NCBI RefSeq assembly: GCF_008806375.1 | Contig: NZ_WAAT01000050.1 | Span: 186,001 to 250,000 of the forward strand | Direction of reading: 5' to 3' | Origin: Pseudotamlana haliotis | Lineage (GTDB): Bacteria > Bacteroidota > Bacteroidia > Flavobacteriales > Flavobacteriaceae | DNA: 64,000 nt | Part shown: positions 37,657 through 46,233 of the stretch, piece after piece | Layout of the letters: each line of letters opens with the position of its first letter | Numbering within the stretch: the stretch's first letter is position 1 | The notes under the pieces: generated by a model | Seen by the model: only the letters and a program-made list of their open reading frames with translations | Databases searched by the model: none | Told to the model about the DNA's origin: nothing | Position numbers and translations under genes: made by a program

Positions 37657-38430
37657 ATGAATTCAAGAGAAAATCAACTAAAGGCATTCGATCGTTTACT
37701 TACTATTATGGATGAGTTGCGCGAACAATGTCCGTGGGATAAAAAACAAACCATGGAAACCCTAAGGCATTTAACCATAGAAGAAACTTATGAACTTGGT
37801 GATGCTATTTTAGATAAAGATTTAGAAGAGGTTAAAAAAGAATTGGGTGATGTCCTGCTCCATATCGTATTTTATTCTAAAATAGGTAGTGAAACTCAAA
37901 ATTTTGATATCGCCGATGTTTGTAATAGTATTTGCGAAAAGTTAATTCACAGGCACCCACATATTTATGGTGATGTGAAGGTTGAAAATGAAGAAGATGT
38001 CAAACGAAACTGGGAAAACCTCAAGCTTAAAGAAGGTAAAAAAAGTGTTTTAGAAGGTGTGCCTAAAAGTTTACCAGCTTTGGTCAAAGCAAATCGTATT
38101 CAAGAAAAAGTAGCAGGTGTTGGCTTCGATTGGGAACAGCCAAATCAAGTTTGGGAAAAAGTTGAAGAGGAATTAGCCGAATTTAAAGTAGAAGTAGAAA
38201 AAGGCGATACCGACGCTATGGAAAGTGAATACGGAGATGTGCTTTTTTCAATGGTAAATTATGCTAGGTTTTTAAATATTAATCCGGAAAATGCCTTAGA
38301 AAGAACTAATAAAAAGTTTTCAAAACGTTTTCAGTATCTAGAAGAAAAGGCGAAAGGCATGAATAAACCTTTAAAAGAAATGACTTTAGCCGAAATGGAT
38401 GTGTTCTGGGAAGAAGCTAAGAAAATTTAG
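37657..38430 (+). CDS. mazG: Nucleoside triphosphate pyrophosphohydrolase MazG
   Basis: House-cleaning enzyme hydrolysing NTPs to NMP and pyrophosphate. Two tandem MazG helical domains are visible: residues about 10-115 (CPWDKKQT...LTIEETYELGDAI, with EExxE-type metal ligands) and about 135-250 (EEELAEFKVEVE...ESEYGDVLFSMVNYARF). The 257-residue length is typical. A perfect 8-bp inverted repeat (37634-37651) sits 5 nt before the start. Its stop abuts the stop of a small gene on the opposite strand. Confidence 0.94.
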   Translation: MNSRENQLKAFDRLLTIMDELREQCPWDKKQTMETLRHLTIEETYELGDAILDKDLEEVKKELGDVLLHIVFYSKIGSETQNFDIADVCNSICEKLIHRHPHIYGDVKVENEEDVKRNWENLKLKEGKKSVLEGVPKSLPALVKANRIQEKVAGVGFDWEQPNQVWEKVEEELAEFKVEVEKGDTDAMESEYGDVLFSMVNYARFLNINPENALERTNKKFSKRFQYLEEKAKGMNKPLKEMTLAEMDVFWEEAKKI

Positions 38431-38583
38431 TTAATCTAAAGCACGCTTAGTCACATACCATCGCCAGCCTATAATAGCCATTTGAAACTTACTCGCTTTA
38501 GAAATATCTAATTTCTGTTTTGAGTAACTTGGCAGGACGGCCTTGTTTATTTTTGCTAGTAACTTGAATAGTTGTTTTTTCAT
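38431..38583 (-). CDS. Small basic protein (50 aa), often mislabelled SsrA-binding protein
   Basis: A frame of 50 codons, from the ATG complement at 38581-38583, encoding a basic protein that begins MKKQLFKLLAKINK and ends GWRWYVTKRALD. The pattern (short amphipathic helix, LPSYSKQKLDISKASKFQ, then a Trp/Tyr-rich end) matches my memory of a tiny conserved flavobacterial protein that databases sometimes call SsrA-binding protein. It is far too short to be SmpB. Function is unknown; it could contact RNA or membrane. It is tail-to-tail with mazG with no gap. Confidence 0.7.
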   Translation of the reverse strand: MKKQLFKLLAKINKAVLPSYSKQKLDISKASKFQMAIIGWRWYVTKRALD

Positions 38584-38711
38584 AACACAAAAATATAAAA
38601 CTTATTTTAGCTGACTAGTTTAGAATGATTTGGTTTTAAGCGCATAAAAATTATAACTGAGCATGGTGTAAACCTATGTGTTATATTATCTTCGCAATAA
38701 AAAATATCTAG

Positions 38712-39656
38712 ATGAGTATACTTTTGGTAGTCCTTGGGTTTGTATTATTAGTTGTAGGTGGTGAGTTTTTAGTGCGCTCATCAGTGGCCTTATCTTTTAA
38801 ATTTAATATTTCTAAAATGGTGATTGGAATGACCGTGGTGTCGTTCGCTACTTCAGCACCAGAATTATTGGTGAGCCTGCAGGCTGCGCTTTCGGGGTCT
38901 CCGGCCATTGCTATCAATAATGTGATTGGGTCAAACATCGCCAATATAGGATTAGTACTAGGAATAACAGCTTTAGTGAGTGCGATTGATGTCGATAAAT
39001 CCTTTTACAAGCTCAATTGGCCAGCCATGATGTTATTTTCGATGGCATTATTCTACTTTTTGAAAAATGATATGGTTTTGTCTACTATAGAAGGCGCTAT
39101 TTTATTTGGGGCCCTAATTCTGTTCTTAATCATTTTGATAAAAAACGCAAAAAAGGATGAGGTTACAGAAGAGGTTGATGAATCTTTAGCCGTGGTTTCT
39201 AATTTTAAAATAATTATATGGTTATTAATTGGAGCCACAGCACTTTATTTTGGAAGTGAATGGTTGGTTGAAGGGTCTAAGGAAATCGCCTTATCGATGG
39301 GAGTGAGCGAAGCAGTAATAGGCGTGTCTTTAATTGCGATAGGGACCAGCGTACCAGAATTAGCAGCGTCAATTATTGCGGCAGCTAAACAAGAAAAAGC
39401 CATTTCACTGGGGAATTTAATCGGTTCCAATATCTTCAATATTGGTTCGGTGTTGGGTTTAACCGCCTTAGTAAAACCAATTCCGGTAACGGCACCAGAA
39501 ATACTTACTAATGATATTTTTTGGATGTTAGGCTTTGCAGCTATTTTAGTTCCGTTAGTGTTTTTGCCTTCAAAATTAAAAATCACACGATTTAAAGGCA
39601 TGGTATTAGTTGCTGCTTATGGAGTGTTTATGTTTTTAATTTTTACGAATAATTAG
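38712..39656 (+). CDS. Calcium/sodium antiporter (CaCA family)
   Basis: Inner-membrane cation/calcium exchanger of the YrbG type. About ten membrane segments are arranged as two inverted halves, each with the family alpha-repeat: SAPELLVSLQAAL...NNVIGSNIANIG (about residues 54-80) and TSVPELAASIIAA...GNLIGSNIFNIG (about 214-245). The acidic residues of both repeats (PEL) that coordinate Ca/Na are intact. 314 residues is normal. It is a single gene, divergent from the small gene at 38583. Confidence 0.92.
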   Translation: MSILLVVLGFVLLVVGGEFLVRSSVALSFKFNISKMVIGMTVVSFATSAPELLVSLQAALSGSPAIAINNVIGSNIANIGLVLGITALVSAIDVDKSFYKLNWPAMMLFSMALFYFLKNDMVLSTIEGAILFGALILFLIILIKNAKKDEVTEEVDESLAVVSNFKIIIWLLIGATALYFGSEWLVEGSKEIALSMGVSEAVIGVSLIAIGTSVPELAASIIAAAKQEKAISLGNLIGSNIFNIGSVLGLTALVKPIPVTAPEILTNDIFWMLGFAAILVPLVFLPSKLKITRFKGMVLVAAYGVFMFLIFTNN

Positions 39657-40079
39657 AATTATATTTATTAGATCTCCAGAAATAGTTTCTGCAATGTTAG
39701 TGAACTGATACTTTAAAATTCAATGGCATGATCTTTTTTACCTATTTACCAAAGATTTTGATTTTCTTTCATGTTCCTCTATTCTTATGATTGAACATCT
39801 AGGTACTTCATTTAAGAATACTTTGTTCTATTTTTCTTAAGTGTTTTATGGCTATCCAAATTGAAATAAGGATGAGCAGTTTCTGTTTTCAGTCAATAAG
39901 CCTTCATGCATCATTTGGCGGAAGACATGCCAGTGTACACGTATTGTGTGACGTTTAAAGGTCTAATGTAGAATATGAGTTGCTTACAAAATCTTAAGCA
40001 TTACTTGAAAAAATAAAAGGCTAACATGTATATCATGTTAGCCTTTTATTATGAACAAAATGTTTTTAAACTTTAAGAA
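39657..40079. other. 423-base region between the antiporter and glnA
   Basis: Apart from the glnA terminator at 40012-40050 nothing is supportable. All frames are broken by stops. A minus-strand stretch of about 30 codons near 39850-39960 (HWHVFRQMMHEGLL) looks protein-like and may be debris of a lost gene. Confidence 0.4.
40012..40050 (-). terminator. Terminator of the GSII gene
   Basis: AATAAAAGGCTAACATG (40012-40028) and its exact complement (40034-40050) form a 17-bp stem with a 5-nt loop, 30 nt beyond the minus-strand stop. On the minus strand the stem ends in a TTTTATT tract. Confidence 0.9.
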
Positions 40080-41102
40080 TTAGATCTTAGCAGTTTTCAC
40101 TGTTTTGATAATTCTTGCCGCAATTTTGTATGGATCTCCATTAGAAGCAGGTCTTCTGTCTTCTAACCATCCTTTGTATCCTTTTTCTACAGCGATAATT
40201 GGAATACGGATTGAAGCTCCTCTATCTGAAACTCCCCAAGAGAAATCTGTAATAGCAGCAGTTTCGTGTAATCCAGTTAAACGTTGGTCGTTAAACTCAC
40301 CGTAAACAGCGATATGTTCTTTTACGAAAGGTCTGAAAGACTCACAAATAGCAGCATAAGTTTCTTTACTTCCACAAGTTCTTAATGTTGTGTTAGAGAA
40401 GTTAGCGTGCATACCTGAACCATTCCAATCCATATCTTTACCTAATGGTTTTGGGTGGTACTCAATATAGTAACCATATTTTTCAGTTAAACGGTCTAGT
40501 AAATATCTAGCGATCCAAATTTCGTCTCCAGCTTTCTTAGCACCTTTAGCGAATAATTGGAACTCCCATTGTCCAGAAGCAACCTCTTGGTTAATTCCTT
40601 CAAAGTTTAATCCAGCATCGATACATAAATCAGCATGCTCTTCAACTAAATCTCTACCGTGAGTATTTTTACCACCAACAGAACAGTAGTACATACCTTG
40701 TGGAGCAGGGTAACCACCAACAGGGAAACCTAATGGTAATTGTGTTGCTGTATCCATGATAAAGTATTCTTGCTCAAAACCAAACCAGAAATCATCATCT
40801 TCATCGTCAATAGTTGCTCTTCCGTTAGAAACGTGAGGTGTTCCATCAGCATTCATAACTTCAGTCATTACTAAATAACCATTGATTCTATCTGGATCTG
40901 GGTAAATAGCAACAGGAACTAATAAACAGTCAGACGCTCCACCTTCAGCTTGTTTTGTTGAAGATCCATCAAAAGACCAGTTTCCGATTTCTTCTAAAGT
41001 TCCTTGAAAGTTTTCATGCTCTTCTACCTTAGTTTTACTTCTCAAGTTTTGAGTTGGGAAGTAACCATCCAACCAAAGGTATTCTAATTTAATTTTTGCC
41101 AT
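40080..41102 (-). CDS. glnII: Glutamine synthetase, type II
   Basis: ATP-dependent ammonia assimilation into glutamine. At 340 residues it is the short, eukaryote-like GSII class rather than the 470-residue GSI. Motifs include the beta-grasp N-terminus (LEYLWLDGYF, WSFDGSST), FGFEQEYF with the metal-binding Glu pair, NGSGMHANFS, and the late RGASIRIP segment. Class II enzymes lack the adenylylation Tyr loop of GSI, so control is likely transcriptional. It is divergent from a type III glutamine synthetase, sharing a 266-bp upstream region. Confidence 0.93.
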   Translation of the reverse strand: MAKIKLEYLWLDGYFPTQNLRSKTKVEEHENFQGTLEEIGNWSFDGSSTKQAEGGASDCLLVPVAIYPDPDRINGYLVMTEVMNADGTPHVSNGRATIDDEDDDFWFGFEQEYFIMDTATQLPLGFPVGGYPAPQGMYYCSVGGKNTHGRDLVEEHADLCIDAGLNFEGINQEVASGQWEFQLFAKGAKKAGDEIWIARYLLDRLTEKYGYYIEYHPKPLGKDMDWNGSGMHANFSNTTLRTCGSKETYAAICESFRPFVKEHIAVYGEFNDQRLTGLHETAAITDFSWGVSDRGASIRIPIIAVEKGYKGWLEDRRPASNGDPYKIAARIIKTVKTAKI

Positions 41103-41141
41103 AATGAATATTTAATAAATGTAATATTAGTTATAATATCA

Positions 41142-41149
41142 CAAATATA
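41142..41149 (-). promoter_or_regulatory. -7 box of the GSII gene
   Basis: On the minus strand this reads TATATTTG, an exact TAnnTTTG match, about 40 nt upstream of the start codon. The nearest upstream TTG is only 14 nt away, shorter than usual. Confidence 0.45.
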
Positions 41150-41328
41150 AATTTTTATGTTTTCAATTAAAATTTATAGGGGTCTTTTAACTTAAGGTCA
41201 AGATGTTTTTATTTATACCCTATTTTTTTCAAGTTTATCTAGAAAAAAGTTTAAATTTTTATGTAAATACTGAAAAAGTGTTAACAATAAAATTTAAAGT
41301 AGAGAGCTTTTTATTGATAAAACCTAAC

Positions 41329-41336
41329 TATTTTTG
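41329..41336 (+). promoter_or_regulatory. -7 box of the GSIII gene
   Basis: TATTTTTG lies 32 nt before the GSIII start codon. No convincing -33 TTG is visible, which may indicate an activator-dependent promoter. Confidence 0.45.
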
Positions 41337-41368
41337 TTTTATAATTTATTTATTAAAGTTTTAATAAA

Positions 41369-43555
41369 ATGTCAACACTAAGATTTCATGCTTTAAAAGA
41401 ATCGTTAGCTTATAAAGCTATTAATATAGAGGAGGAAGAGCGTCGGTCTGAGTTATTTGGTAAAAATGTATTCAGTTTGAATACCATGCGCCAATATTTA
41501 ACTAAGGATGCGTTTGTTGGCGTAGAAAATGCCATCCAATTCGGAAAAAAGATTGATAGGAATATTGCCGACCAAGTAGCCTCTTCAATGAAAGATTGGG
41601 CGCTGTCTAAAGGTGTAACGCATTATACACACTGGTTTCAACCATTAACTGGAGCAACAGCTGAAAAACATGATGCGTTCTTCGAAACAATAGGCAATGA
41701 TTTGGCTATTGAAAAATTTGGTGGCACGCAATTGGTGCAGCAAGAACCAGATGCTTCAAGTTTCCCTAATGGAGGAATTAGAAACACATTTGAAGCAAGG
41801 GGGTATACCGCTTGGGATCCTACCTCTCCAGCTTTTATTTATGGTACAACACTTTGTATACCTACTATTTTTGTGGCCTATACTGGTGAGGCTTTGGATT
41901 ATAAAACCCCCCTTCTACGAGCGTTGAGTGCCGTAGATGAAGCGGCGACAGCGGTTTGTAAGTATTTTGATAAAAATGTCAAAAAGGTAACTTCTTCACT
42001 GGGTTGGGAGCAAGAATATTTTCTTATTGATAAAATGTTGGCGGCGAGTCGCCCAGATATTATGTTGACAGGGCGTACTTTGTTAGGACATTCTTCTGCT
42101 AAGGGACAGCAGCTAGATGATCATTACTTTGGTTCTATTCCAAACAGGGCTCTAAATTTTATGAAAGATTTAGAAAGAGAATGTATGCTTTTAGGAATTC
42201 CTGTAAAAACAAGACATAATGAAGTCGCACCGAACCAATTTGAAGTCGCGCCTATTTTTGAGGAAGCTAATCTTGCCGTAGATCACAATTCTTTATTGAT
42301 GGATATTATGGGGCGTGTTGCTTCACGACATAACTTTAAAGTCTTACTTCATGAAAAGCCCTTTGCGGGTGTAAATGGTTCAGGGAAACACAATAACTGG
42401 TCGCTTTCTACTGATACTGGAGTGAACTTATTGGCGCCTGGAAAGACGCCTATGAGTAGTTTGCAGTTTTTAACTTTTTTCATAAATACCATTAAAGCGG
42501 TACATCAACACGAGGCTTTATTAAGAGCGGTTATTGCATCAGCGAGTAATGACCATAGACTCGGAGCAAATGAAGCACCACCAGCAATTATTTCGGTGTT
42601 TATTGGTGAGCAATTAAAGAAAGTACTAGAGGAACTTGAAGGGGTAACTAAAGGAAAATTGTCGCCTCAAGAAAAAACCGAATTAAAGCTTAATGTAGTC
42701 GGTAAGATTCCAGATGTGCTTTTAGATAATACCGATAGAAATAGAACATCACCTTTTGCCTTTACAGGAAATAAATTTGAATTTAGAGCAGTGGGCTCAA
42801 TGGCGAATTGTGGAAACCCTATGACGGTTTTAAATACGATAGTCGCTAAGCAACTAAAAGATTTCAAGAAGGAAGTTGATGCTTTAATTGATAAAAAAGA
42901 TTTAAAGAAAGATGAGGCTGTTTTTAATGTGTTAAGAGAATACATCAAGTCTACAAAAGATATTTTGTTTGAAGGAAACAGTTATGGTGAAGCTTGGGAA
43001 AAGGAAGCTAAAAAAAGAGGGTTAAGCAATAGTAAAACCACACCTGAAGCTTTAAAGGCTAGTATTTCAAAAGAAAGCATTGCTTTGTTTGAAGAAATGG
43101 AAGTGATGAGTGTAATTGAAACTAAGGCACGTTATGAAATTGAAATTGAAGCTTACATCAAGCACATTCAAATTGAAAGTCGGGTTTTAGCTGATATCGC
43201 TCGAAATCATATTGTGCCAACAGCGGTGAAATACCAGAATGTGTTGATTGAAAATGTACGCGGTTTAAAAGAAATTTTTGAAAAGAATTATGCAAGCGTT
43301 TCCAAAGAGCAAATCACTTTAATTGAGGAGATTTCCAATCATATTGAAGGTATTAATGCGAATGTTACTAAAATGATTGACGAACGTAGAAGTGCTAATA
43401 AACTTTCTAATATGGATAAAAAAGCAGAAGCTTATAGTCATAAAGTGATGCCTTTGTTTGATGACATCCGTTACCATTGTGATAAGCTTGAGCTACTAGT
43501 TGATGATGAAATTTGGCCTTTAACAAAATACAGAGAGCTATTATTTACAAGATAG
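41369..43555 (+). CDS. glnN: Glutamine synthetase, type III
   Basis: Large (728 residues) GSIII-class glutamine synthetase typical of Bacteroidota and cyanobacteria; forms double-ring dodecamers in characterised members. Visible motifs are the N-terminal FGKNVFSL and THYTHWFQPLTGATAEKHDAF, the catalytic LGWEQEYFLID, VAPNQFEVAPIFEEAN, and HNNWSLSTD for nucleotide/metal binding. The C-terminal 200 residues are helical and specific to this class. Divergent from GSII. A terminator (43571-43600) follows. Confidence 0.94.
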   Translation: MSTLRFHALKESLAYKAINIEEEERRSELFGKNVFSLNTMRQYLTKDAFVGVENAIQFGKKIDRNIADQVASSMKDWALSKGVTHYTHWFQPLTGATAEKHDAFFETIGNDLAIEKFGGTQLVQQEPDASSFPNGGIRNTFEARGYTAWDPTSPAFIYGTTLCIPTIFVAYTGEALDYKTPLLRALSAVDEAATAVCKYFDKNVKKVTSSLGWEQEYFLIDKMLAASRPDIMLTGRTLLGHSSAKGQQLDDHYFGSIPNRALNFMKDLERECMLLGIPVKTRHNEVAPNQFEVAPIFEEANLAVDHNSLLMDIMGRVASRHNFKVLLHEKPFAGVNGSGKHNNWSLSTDTGVNLLAPGKTPMSSLQFLTFFINTIKAVHQHEALLRAVIASASNDHRLGANEAPPAIISVFIGEQLKKVLEELEGVTKGKLSPQEKTELKLNVVGKIPDVLLDNTDRNRTSPFAFTGNKFEFRAVGSMANCGNPMTVLNTIVAKQLKDFKKEVDALIDKKDLKKDEAVFNVLREYIKSTKDILFEGNSYGEAWEKEAKKRGLSNSKTTPEALKASISKESIALFEEMEVMSVIETKARYEIEIEAYIKHIQIESRVLADIARNHIVPTAVKYQNVLIENVRGLKEIFEKNYASVSKEQITLIEEISNHIEGINANVTKMIDERRSANKLSNMDKKAEAYSHKVMPLFDDIRYHCDKLELLVDDEIWPLTKYRELLFTR

Positions 43556-43570
43556 TGTATAAAACTTATA

Positions 43571-43600
43571 AAATCCTGCTTCAAAAAAGCGGGATTTTTT
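43571..43600 (+). terminator. GSIII terminator
   Basis: AAATCCTGCTT pairs with AAGCGGGATTT (one T-G pair) around a 5-nt loop and runs into six T. Confidence 0.88.
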
Positions 43601-43612
43601 AATTCAAAGAAG

Positions 43613-43620
43613 TAAATTTG
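43613..43620 (+). promoter_or_regulatory. -7 box of purM
   Basis: TAAATTTG matches TAnnTTTG, 17 nt before the purM start. The -33 region coincides with the T-tract of the preceding terminator and has no TTG. Confidence 0.45.
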
Positions 43621-43637
43621 CAACACAATTTTATATT

Positions 43638-44816
43638 ATGAGTCAAGAGGTTTCAAAACGATACGCGCAACGCGGTGTTTCAGCATCAAAAGAAGATGTA
43701 CACAATGCTATTAAGAACATAGACAAAGGTTTATTTCCGAAAGCATTTTGTAAAATAGTTCCAGATTATTTAACAAACGATGATAACTATTGTTTAGTCA
43801 TGCATGCCGATGGTGCAGGAACTAAATCGTCTTTAGCATATATGTATTGGAAAGAAACTGGCGATGTTTCAGTTTGGAAAGGGATTGCTCAAGATGCCTT
43901 AATCATGAATATTGATGATTTACTGTGTATTGGGGCTACCGATAATATCATGTTGTCTTCAACCATTGGAAGAAATAAAAATTTAATTCCAGGAGAAGTG
44001 CTTTCTGCTATTATCAATGGTACCGAAGAACTTCTTGAAGATTTAAAATCTTTTGGAGTAACCATTCATTCTACAGGAGGCGAAACTGCTGATGTTGGTG
44101 ATTTGGTAAGAACGATAATTGTAGACTCTACCGTTACTGCACGTATGAAACGCAGTGATGTTATTGATAATGCTAATATAAAAGCAGGCGATGTTATTGT
44201 AGGTTTAGAAAGTTTTGGTCAAGCTTCTTATGAAAAAGAGTACAATGGCGGTATGGGAAGTAACGGATTGACCTCTGCGCGTCACGATGTCTTCCATAAA
44301 TATTTAGCTGAAAAATTTCCTGAAAGTTTTGATGCTTCTGTACCCGAAGACTTAGTGTATTCTGGTGGTGTGAAGTTAACCGATACTGTTGAAAATTCGC
44401 CTATAGATGCAGGTAAATTGGTATTGTCACCAACGCGTACTTATGCGCCTATTGTTAAAAAAATACTTTCTAAATATAATAGTAAAGATGTTCACGGTAT
44501 GGTGCATTGTTCTGGTGGAGCTCAAACTAAAATTCTTCATTTTGTAGACCAATTTCATATTGTAAAAGATAATATGTTTCCAATTCCTCCATTATTCAAA
44601 TTAATACAAGAGCAGTCTAAAACCGATTGGAAAGAAATGTATCAAGTTTTTAACTGTGGTCATCGAATGGAGTTATATGTAAATTCAGAAGTAGCTGAAG
44701 ATATTATTGCTATTTCAAAATCATTTAATGTTGATGCTAAGGTAATTGGTAGAGTAGAGGCTTCCGAAGCTAAAAAACTTACAATAAAATCAGAGTATGG
44801 TGAGTTTACTTATTAA
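43638..44816 (+). CDS. purM: Phosphoribosylformylglycinamidine cyclo-ligase (AIR synthase, Bacteroidota type)
   Basis: Purine synthesis step 5: ATP-driven closure of the imidazole ring. The PurM fold is evident: a glycine-rich MHADGAGTKSSLAY phosphate region, VWKGIAQDALIMNIDDLLCIGA, HSTGGETADVGDLV, and a C-terminal GMVHCSGGAQTKI. At 392 residues it is longer than the E. coli enzyme (345), as usual for this phylum, where entries are sometimes called only AIR synthase-related protein. It stands alone between terminators, not in a pur operon. Confidence 0.88.
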   Translation: MSQEVSKRYAQRGVSASKEDVHNAIKNIDKGLFPKAFCKIVPDYLTNDDNYCLVMHADGAGTKSSLAYMYWKETGDVSVWKGIAQDALIMNIDDLLCIGATDNIMLSSTIGRNKNLIPGEVLSAIINGTEELLEDLKSFGVTIHSTGGETADVGDLVRTIIVDSTVTARMKRSDVIDNANIKAGDVIVGLESFGQASYEKEYNGGMGSNGLTSARHDVFHKYLAEKFPESFDASVPEDLVYSGGVKLTDTVENSPIDAGKLVLSPTRTYAPIVKKILSKYNSKDVHGMVHCSGGAQTKILHFVDQFHIVKDNMFPIPPLFKLIQEQSKTDWKEMYQVFNCGHRMELYVNSEVAEDIIAISKSFNVDAKVIGRVEASEAKKLTIKSEYGEFTY

Positions 44817-44884
44817 TTATTCTTGTTTAGTTATGGAATAATTATTGTGACCTACAGGGTTTGAAAAAATAATTTTAGCACTCT

Positions 44885-45844
44885 ATGAGAACTTTAGCCT
44901 TACTAATTGCTTTATTCGGATTTAATATGTTAAACGCGCAACCGGATTGGTTGTATATTGAAGAGGAAGAAGATGATTATAAAGGCCCAGAATGGGTGCA
45001 AAAAAATAAAGTAGCCTTAGATATTAGTGAAGCTGTTTTCGTAAACTGGAACGAAGGGGGTACCAACTCCATTTCAGGGCTGGTTGATGTGAAAAGCGTC
45101 GTTAATTACAGTGATAAATATTATGTTTGGAACAATGATGCGCACCTGCGCTACGGCTTAAATATGCAGGAAGAGCGCGAGGCCAGAAAAACCGACGATT
45201 TATTTGAGCTAAACTCAAACTTGGGTTATACTCCAAACGAAGATTCCGATTGGTTTTATATGGCGCGTTTAAACTTTAGAACGCAATTGTCCAACGGTTA
45301 TAATTACCCTAATAAAGACAATCCCATTTCAAAATTTATGGCTCCGGGCTATTTATTTTTCGGGGGAGGTATGGAATATGGAAAAAACAAGAAAAACTTA
45401 TCCTTATATTTTTCACCGCTTACTTTAAAAGCAACTTTTGTTTTTGATGAAACCTTGGCGAATTCGGGTGCCTTTGGTGTGACTCCTGCGGTTTTTGATG
45501 ACCAGGGTAATGTGATTACGCCTGGTGAGCAGATTAGACGTGAGTTTGGAGTGCTGTTAACCAATACTTATAAAAGGAAATTGGTTAAAAATATTGAGGT
45601 GACCAACCAACTTAGTTTGTATTCCGATTACATAAATAATTTTGGAAATGTAGATATTGATTGGAGACTAGATTTCGATTTTAAAGTGAATAGTTTCGTT
45701 CGTGCTAATTTTGGTACACATCTTCGTTATGATGATGATATTAAAACTTTAGAAGAAACTGATGTGGAAGGAGAATTTGATGAGGCTGGTGCCAAAGTGC
45801 AATGGAAACAATTTTTAGGAGTGGGTGTAGCTTTCGATTTTTAG
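44885..45844 (+). CDS. DUF3078 outer-membrane protein
   Basis: Exported protein of 319 residues with a signal peptide ending NAQ, followed by an acidic patch (IEEEEDDY). The body is a series of amphipathic beta strands with many aromatic residues and ends VGVAFDF, a C-terminal Phe as in outer-membrane barrels. The pattern NKVALDISEAVFVNWNEGGTNS is the DUF3078 signature. Function is unknown. No membrane helices. It is 68 nt after purM, with an 8-bp AATTATTC/GAATAATT hairpin between. Confidence 0.82.
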   Translation: MRTLALLIALFGFNMLNAQPDWLYIEEEEDDYKGPEWVQKNKVALDISEAVFVNWNEGGTNSISGLVDVKSVVNYSDKYYVWNNDAHLRYGLNMQEEREARKTDDLFELNSNLGYTPNEDSDWFYMARLNFRTQLSNGYNYPNKDNPISKFMAPGYLFFGGGMEYGKNKKNLSLYFSPLTLKATFVFDETLANSGAFGVTPAVFDDQGNVITPGEQIRREFGVLLTNTYKRKLVKNIEVTNQLSLYSDYINNFGNVDIDWRLDFDFKVNSFVRANFGTHLRYDDDIKTLEETDVEGEFDEAGAKVQWKQFLGVGVAFDF

Positions 45845-46233
45845 TGTAAAATATCTTCACAATATTTATTAATTCATTTATTTTATTTCTTAAAACTCAG
45901 GCTTTAAAAGACTTGTTGAAAAGTATCTTAAATAAGTAGATTTTTATACGTTAAATCCTTTTATTCTGAGCATGAAAATGATACCTTTGGCGCCCTTTAT
46001 GTCAAGGGCTACACTGTTTAATCTTTATAATCAGTAAAAAAATCACGCTACAAATATTGTTTTCAAAATTTGTTAACTTTTTTATGTTGATAAATTTATA
46101 AATATCTAATTTTCAGATACTTAGATGTTTTTGTTTGTAAACTTTATGATTAAAATCATATTTTAAATTGTACATTTGTTTTTTATTTGTAGCCTAGTAA
46201 ATTATTTAATCCAGCTAAAAAATCAAATTATCC
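45845..46233. other. 389-base upstream region of nrdJ
   Basis: Non-coding. It holds two exact TAnnTTTG boxes (45982-45989 and 46171-46178). A GCCCTT/AAGGGC hairpin (45992-46009) lies at the likely start of the longer transcript. A perfect 16-bp palindrome, TATGATTAAAATCATA (46145-46160), lies where the -33 element of the nearer promoter should be. No B12-box-like sequence of a cobalamin riboswitch is seen. Confidence 0.45.
46171..46178 (+). promoter_or_regulatory. Proximal -7 box of nrdJ
   Basis: TACATTTG, an exact match to TAnnTTTG, 55 nt before the start codon. The palindrome at 46145-46160 occupies the -33 position. Confidence 0.45.

Noticed and set aside
39850-39960. Minus-strand protein-like stretch (HWHVFRQMMHEGLL)
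   Set aside because: About 30 codons between stops with no recognisable full domain; possibly debris, but not supportable as a named pseudogene.
45845-46233. Cobalamin riboswitch before nrdJ
   Set aside because: No B12-box or the expected multi-stem core was seen; only a short hairpin and a palindrome are present.
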